Part shown: positions 6,598 to 9,793 of the stretch, in pieces | Layout: every line of letters begins with the position of its first letter | Position numbering within the stretch: position 1 is the stretch's first letter | Assembly: GCA_003220975.1 (NCBI GenBank) | Contig: QHTX01000073.1 | Location: forward strand, 1 to 9,793 | Length of the DNA stretch: 9,793 nt | Source of the DNA: Gemmatimonadota bacterium | Lineage (GTDB): Bacteria; Gemmatimonadota; Gemmatimonadetes; Gemmatimonadales; GWC2-71-9 | Direction of reading: 5' to 3' | The notes under the pieces: generated by a model | Seen by the model: only the letters and a program-made list of their open reading frames with translations | What the model was told of the DNA's origin: nothing | Databases searched by the model: none | Made by a program: the position numbers and the translations under genes

Positions 6598-8451
6598 GTG
6601 CATATTTGTGGGCTCGGGGGAAATCAGCACCGCCACATCGGCAAGTTCGAGCTGCACGAGCTCATCGGGGAAGGCGCGATGGGCGCCGTGTGGAAGGCCT
6701 ACGATTCGGTCGTCCGCCGCTACGTCGCGCTGAAGCTGCTCCCCAGCGCGGTCGGCCGGTCGACGGACGCGCGCGACCGTTTCCTGCGTGAAGCGCGCGC
6801 CGCCGGGGCATTGCAGCACCCCAACATCGTCACGCTGTACGAGCTCGGAGAAGCGGACCGCCAGCTCTTCATCGCGATGGAGCTGGTGGCCGGGCGCGAC
6901 CTGAGCTCGCTCATCGCGCTGCGCGAGCCGCTGGCGCTCGAGCGCAAGCTCGACATCGTGATCGAAGTGTTGCAGGGACTGTCCTACGCCCACGAGCGCG
7001 GCGTGATCCACCGCGACATCAAGCCCTCCAACGTGCGCATCGCCTCGGACGGCTCGGTGAAGATCATGGACTTCGGCATCGCGCGTCTCCAGTCGGCCGA
7101 GGTGACGGGGTCGGGCGCGATCGTGGGCACGCCGACGTACATGGCGCCGGAGCAGATCACGAACGGAGCGATCACGCCGGCGACCGACCTGTTCGCCGTC
7201 GGTTGCCTGCTGTACGAGCTGCTCTCCTACCAGAAGCCGTTCGAGGGCGAGACCGTCCACGGCGTGCTGTACCAGGTGCTTACGACGGACCCGAAGCCGT
7301 TGCGCACCATGGCGCCGTCGATCCCCGCGGCGCTCGAGCGCGTCGCGTCGAAGGCGATGAACAAGGTCCCCGAGGAGCGCTACGAGACCGCCCGGCAGAT
7401 GCAATCCGCCTTGTTCAGCATCCGCGCCGCCCTGTCGGGCGCGTCGGAAACGACGGCGCGGCTTGGCCCCCGCTGGACCCCGTTCCCCGCCGTCGCGCTG
7501 CGACTCATCACGCACGCCCCGATTAAATGGCGGGCAGCGGTGCTGACGGCCCTGATGGTCACGGCGCTGGTGCTGCTGTACGTGTCGCGCCCCTTTTCGC
7601 CCTCCGCGGCGCCGTCGTCGGGCGGCGATGTCTCCGGCGCGACCCTCGACTGGCTCGTCACCTACCCGCTCCCGTCCGGCCTCAACCCGGCGCTCGCGGC
7701 GCAGCGCGACTCGGTGCTCGCGGCGCGCCAGCGGGCGCGCGGTGCCGGCGCGATGAAGAACAACGTCCCCACCCTCATCCTGGCCGAGACGATGCTCCTG
7801 ACGTCCGAGCGGGCGCTGCGCTCCGGCGACCCGGCGCGGGCCGCGAGCGGTTACGCCGGCGCGGTGCCCATGTATCGGAAGGCGGAAGCCGAGGCGGCGG
7901 CGCTGCGGCGCGACGCCGAGCAGGCGATCGCGCGCGCCACCCCCGTGGTGAACGCCTTGGCGACGCGTCCCCAGGCGGGGCGCGCGGCCACGTCACTGGC
8001 GCGCGCGGAGTCCGGGTACGCCGCGATGGACTACGTCGTGGCGCGCCTCGCGGCGCTCGACGCCGAGCAGGTGGGCGTCGCGGCCGGGGTGGCGCCGCCC
8101 TCGCCGCAACCGGCCGAGCCACGCCCCGGCATCGACGTGCTGCTGCAGGACCTGGAGCGGGCCGTCTCGAGCGAGCGGGTGGGCAACTTGCAGACGTTGA
8201 TGCCGGTGATGGCGGACAAGGACGTCGCGGCGTGGCAGAGCTTCTTCCGGCGCTACACCCAGCTGACGGCGCACTACACGATCGAGCGGTTCGCCGCGCA
8301 GGGCAACCAAGCGCACGCGACGGTGCGCACCGTCTACACCTACGTCCCGGCGGGCGGCGGCGCCCAGGGCGAGACCCGTCTGCGCCAGGCGATCAACTTC
8401 ACCAAGACCCCGAGCGGCTGGCGCATCGCGAACATCCGGGAGCTGCACTGA
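6598..8451 (+). CDS. Transmembrane Hanks-type Ser/Thr protein kinase with extracytoplasmic C-terminal domain
   Basis: 617 residues. The cytoplasmic kinase domain (about 16-280) has all catalytic elements: glycine loop IGEGAMGAVWKA (23-34), K46 (VALKLL), E65, HRD 138-140 with K142 and N145, DFG 158-160, and APE 183-185 in GTPTYMAPEQ. It is therefore predicted active. A single TM segment (about 312-330) follows. The extracytoplasmic part has a helical, Ala/Arg-rich stretch (about 360-490) resembling TPR-like helices, a Pro-rich linker (500-510), then about 100 residues ending SGWRIANIRELH that look like an NTF2/SnoaL-type fold. No PASTA or WD40 repeats are present. GTG 6598 is the only usable in-frame start: a stop lies at 6559-6561 and there is no Met before the glycine loop. 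It lies 36 bp after the GlmU-like gene and may be cotranscribed. Substrates are unknown. Confidence 0.9.
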   Translation: MHICGLGGNQHRHIGKFELHELIGEGAMGAVWKAYDSVVRRYVALKLLPSAVGRSTDARDRFLREARAAGALQHPNIVTLYELGEADRQLFIAMELVAGRDLSSLIALREPLALERKLDIVIEVLQGLSYAHERGVIHRDIKPSNVRIASDGSVKIMDFGIARLQSAEVTGSGAIVGTPTYMAPEQITNGAITPATDLFAVGCLLYELLSYQKPFEGETVHGVLYQVLTTDPKPLRTMAPSIPAALERVASKAMNKVPEERYETARQMQSALFSIRAALSGASETTARLGPRWTPFPAVALRLITHAPIKWRAAVLTALMVTALVLLYVSRPFSPSAAPSSGGDVSGATLDWLVTYPLPSGLNPALAAQRDSVLAARQRARGAGAMKNNVPTLILAETMLLTSERALRSGDPARAASGYAGAVPMYRKAEAEAAALRRDAEQAIARATPVVNALATRPQAGRAATSLARAESGYAAMDYVVARLAALDAEQVGVAAGVAPPSPQPAEPRPGIDVLLQDLERAVSSERVGNLQTLMPVMADKDVAAWQSFFRRYTQLTAHYTIERFAAQGNQAHATVRTVYTYVPAGGGAQGETRLRQAINFTKTPSGWRIANIRELH

Positions 8452-8463
8452 AAGGCGCTGGCC

Positions 8464-8868
8464 TCAGTCCCAGGCGCGCTCGGTCGGTGGTGGCGGGGGC
8501 GGGATGGCGAGCGAGTCGGCCCGGGCCGTGGCCGGCCCCACGCGGCGCAGCGTCACCGGTTTCTCGAGGTCGCCGCCCGACAGCGTGAGCTTGTCGCCCT
8601 CCAGTTTCATACCGTAGACCTGCCACACGCCATCTCCCAGCGTCAGCCACAGGCTGTCCCCCACCACCCGCCAGCGGGCCACTTGGTCGCCGAACTGGGC
8701 CGAACTGTCGCTCCGCACTATGATGTGCCGGATCTCGTCCTCGGCTTTGGCCTGCCATTTTCCTTCCAAGCGCGGGCGGTGGACCGCCTCGGTAGTCTGC
8801 GCGGCAAGGCCGGACGCCACAGCGAGGGAACAGGTAATGGCAAGGACGAAGCGCAACGGCATAGACAT
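8464..8868 (-). CDS. Small secreted protein, function unknown
   Basis: 134 residues with a clear signal peptide: MSMPLR, then a hydrophobic core (FVLAITCSLAVASGLAAQ), likely cleaved around residues 22-23. The mature part starts near LEGKWQAK and alternates short polar and hydrophobic strands (HIIVRSD, ARWRVVGDSLWLTLGD, WQVYGMKLEGDKLTLSGG). This is reminiscent of small lipocalin-like beta-barrel proteins, but I recognise no specific family. The C-terminus carries six prolines (PPPPPP). The gene is convergent with the Ser/Thr kinase, with only 12 bp between stop codons. Two starts are possible, ATG 8868 and Met3 at 8862; a -10-like TAAGAT directly abuts the first, which would favour a leaderless start at Met3. 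Coding assignment is well supported; the role is unknown. Confidence 0.75.
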   Translation of the reverse strand: MSMPLRFVLAITCSLAVASGLAAQTTEAVHRPRLEGKWQAKAEDEIRHIIVRSDSSAQFGDQVARWRVVGDSLWLTLGDGVWQVYGMKLEGDKLTLSGGDLEKPVTLRRVGPATARADSLAIPPPPPPTERAWD

Positions 8869-8874
8869 ATCTTA
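8869..8874 (-). promoter_or_regulatory. Possible -10 element of the small secreted protein gene
   Basis: TAAGAT on the minus strand touches the first possible start codon (8868). Transcription would then begin near 8862, which is the second in-frame ATG. No convincing -35 is seen: the expected position falls in the terminator stem. Weak call. Confidence 0.3.
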
Positions 8875-8887
8875 CCCCAAATAGCAA

Positions 8888-8916
8888 GGAGGGAGCAGAG
8901 AACCCCTGCTCCCTCC
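8888..8916 (-). terminator. Intrinsic terminator after groL
   Basis: GGAGGGAGCAG (8888-8898) and CTGCTCCCTCC (8906-8916) form a perfect 11-bp stem with a 7-base loop. On the minus strand the stem is followed by TTGCTATTT, a moderately U-rich tail. It lies 36 bp past the groL stop, as expected for a terminator ending that transcript before the secreted-protein gene on the same strand. Confidence 0.75.
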
Positions 8917-8952
8917 AGCCTGTTCATCTCTGGGCGTCTGTGCGTCTAGGTC

Positions 8953-9793
8953 TTAGTACATCCCGCCCATGCCGCCGCCGCCGGGCATCGGCGGCGCCTT
9001 GTCCTTCTCCTTCTTCTCCACGACGACGCACTCGGTCGTCAGAAGCAGCGCAGCGATCGAGGCCGCGTTCTGGAGCGCGGTCCGGGTGACCTTGGTCGGG
9101 TCGATGACGCCGGCGGCGACCAAGTCCTCGAACGTGTCCGTCTGGGCGTTGTAGCCGAAGTTCTTGTTCTTGGCTTCGCGCACCTGCGACACAACGATCG
9201 AGCCCTCCTGACCGGCGTTCTGCACAATCCACCGCACCGGCTCCTCGAGCGCCCGGCGCACGATGTCGACGCCGATCTTCTCGTCTTCCTCGGTCGCCTT
9301 CGCCTTGTCGAGGACTTTCTGGCACCGCAGCAGCGCGACGCCGCCACGCGGGACGATGCCCTCCTCGTCCGCCGCGCGCGTCGCGTGCAGCGCATCCTCC
9401 ACGCGCGCCTTCTTCTCCTTCATCTCGGTCTCGGTGGCCGCGCCCACGTTGATCACCGCGACGCCGCCGGCGAGCTTCGCCAACCGCTCCTGCAGCTTTT
9501 CTTTGTCGTAGTCCGAGGTGGACTTCTCGATCGCCGCCTTGATCTCCTTGATGCGGCCCTGGATCGCTTCCGACTTGCCCTTGCCGCCGACGAGCGTCGT
9601 ATTGTCCTTGTCGATCACGATCCGCTTCGCCTGCCCGAGATCGTTAAGCGTCGCGTTCTCGAGCTTCAGGCCCATCTCCTCCGAGATCACCTGCGGCGCG
9701 CCCGTCAGCTTGGAGATGTCGATCAACATCTCCTTGCGGCGGTCACCGAAGCCCGGCGCCTTGACGGCGCACACCTTCAGCGTGCCGCGGAGC
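8953..9793 (-). CDS. groL: Chaperonin GroEL, C-terminal half (runs off right edge)
   Basis: 60-kDa chaperonin subunit that forms the double-ring ATP-driven folding chamber with GroES. The last 279 residues of about 545 are present, starting at LRGTLKVCAVKAPGFGDRRK at the end of the apical domain. They continue through the intermediate domain with the catalytic-Asp region KARVEDALHATRAA (the Asp corresponds to E. coli D398) and the equatorial domain with FGYNAQTDTFEDL and DPTKVTRTALQNAAS. The protein ends in the typical Gly/Met tail, GGGGMGGMY. One oddity: the ATP-site loop usually written as three glycines (E. coli G414-G416) reads PRGGVAL here, with Arg at the first glycine and G415 kept. 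The coding frame is intact to the TAA at 8953-8955. An intrinsic terminator follows. groES, often upstream, would lie outside the window. Confidence 0.96.
   Translation of the reverse strand, partial: LRGTLKVCAVKAPGFGDRRKEMLIDISKLTGAPQVISEEMGLKLENATLNDLGQAKRIVIDKDNTTLVGGKGKSEAIQGRIKEIKAAIEKSTSDYDKEKLQERLAKLAGGVAVINVGAATETEMKEKKARVEDALHATRAADEEGIVPRGGVALLRCQKVLDKAKATEEDEKIGVDIVRRALEEPVRWIVQNAGQEGSIVVSQVREAKNKNFGYNAQTDTFEDLVAAGVIDPTKVTRTALQNAASIAALLLTTECVVVEKKEKDKAPPMPGGGGMGGMY

Noticed and set aside
6601..6606. AT-rich CATATT just inside the kinase start as a -10 promoter element
   Set aside because: It would place transcription start inside the kinase gene with no alternative start codon before the glycine loop, and no -35 is seen at the right distance.
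6542..6733. Small 63-codon frame starting with ATG across the GlmU-like end and kinase start
   Set aside because: It overlaps two motif-bearing genes in another frame and shows no features of its own.
8455..8477. Imperfect hairpin (GCGCTGG with CCAGGCGC) between the convergent stops, possible bidirectional terminator
   Set aside because: Seven pairs with a bulge, no T-tract on either strand, and most of it lies inside the end of the secreted-protein gene. Such stems are common by chance in GC-rich DNA.
7527..8588. 353-codon open frame on the plus strand overlapping the Ser/Thr kinase
   Set aside because: It is a different frame of the kinase tail, with Arg/Gly/Ala-rich sequence and no domain; the kinase frame is continuous and motif-bearing.

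Overview
The window is very GC-rich and densely packed with genes. Several starts are GTG or TTG, and neighbouring genes repeatedly overlap by 4 bases. The proteins include a histidine kinase with an H-box of the form SAHQLGTPL, a Bacteroidetes-type alternative GlmU, roadblock and receiver proteins, and a Hanks-type kinase with an extracytoplasmic tail. Together with the GC content this fits a free-living Gemmatimonadota-like bacterium. That placement is an inference from gene style, not a database match. No rRNA, tRNA, CRISPR array or mobile element is visible.

Layout. (1) Positions 1-3487, minus strand: a likely operon read right to left, consisting of a small putative lipoprotein, seryl-tRNA synthetase (serS), an orphan sensor histidine kinase, and the N-terminus of a UvrD/PcrA-type helicase that runs off the left edge. 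(2) Positions 3488-3580: a compact divergent promoter region with one promoter per strand and a 14-bp inverted repeat over the leftward -35. (3) Positions 3581-6561, plus strand: roadblock/LC7 protein, stand-alone receiver, mannose-1-phosphate guanylyltransferase and an alternative GlmU-like protein, the last three chained by 4-base overlaps. A Ser/Thr kinase follows 36 bp later (6598-8451). (4) Positions 8464-9793, minus strand: a small secreted protein convergent with the kinase, then an intrinsic terminator, then the C-terminal half of GroEL, which enters from the right edge.

The plus-strand block joins two signalling proteins (roadblock, receiver) to two sugar-nucleotide enzymes that would supply GDP-mannose and UDP-GlcNAc for surface glycans. 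A membrane kinase lies next to them. This suggests regulated envelope or capsule synthesis, though no glycosyltransferase or MglA-type GTPase lies in the window. The most notable sequence-level observation is at the histidine kinase/helicase junction. The kinase frame is open straight into the helicase, while its expected C-terminus and stop are in another frame after a tandem CAGG repeat. This is either a frameshift (real or a sequence error) or a fusion. Other points worth checking are a C10 tract at the start of the receiver gene, near-leaderless starts on both sides of the divergent promoter, and an arginine in the normally glycine-only ATP-site loop of GroEL.
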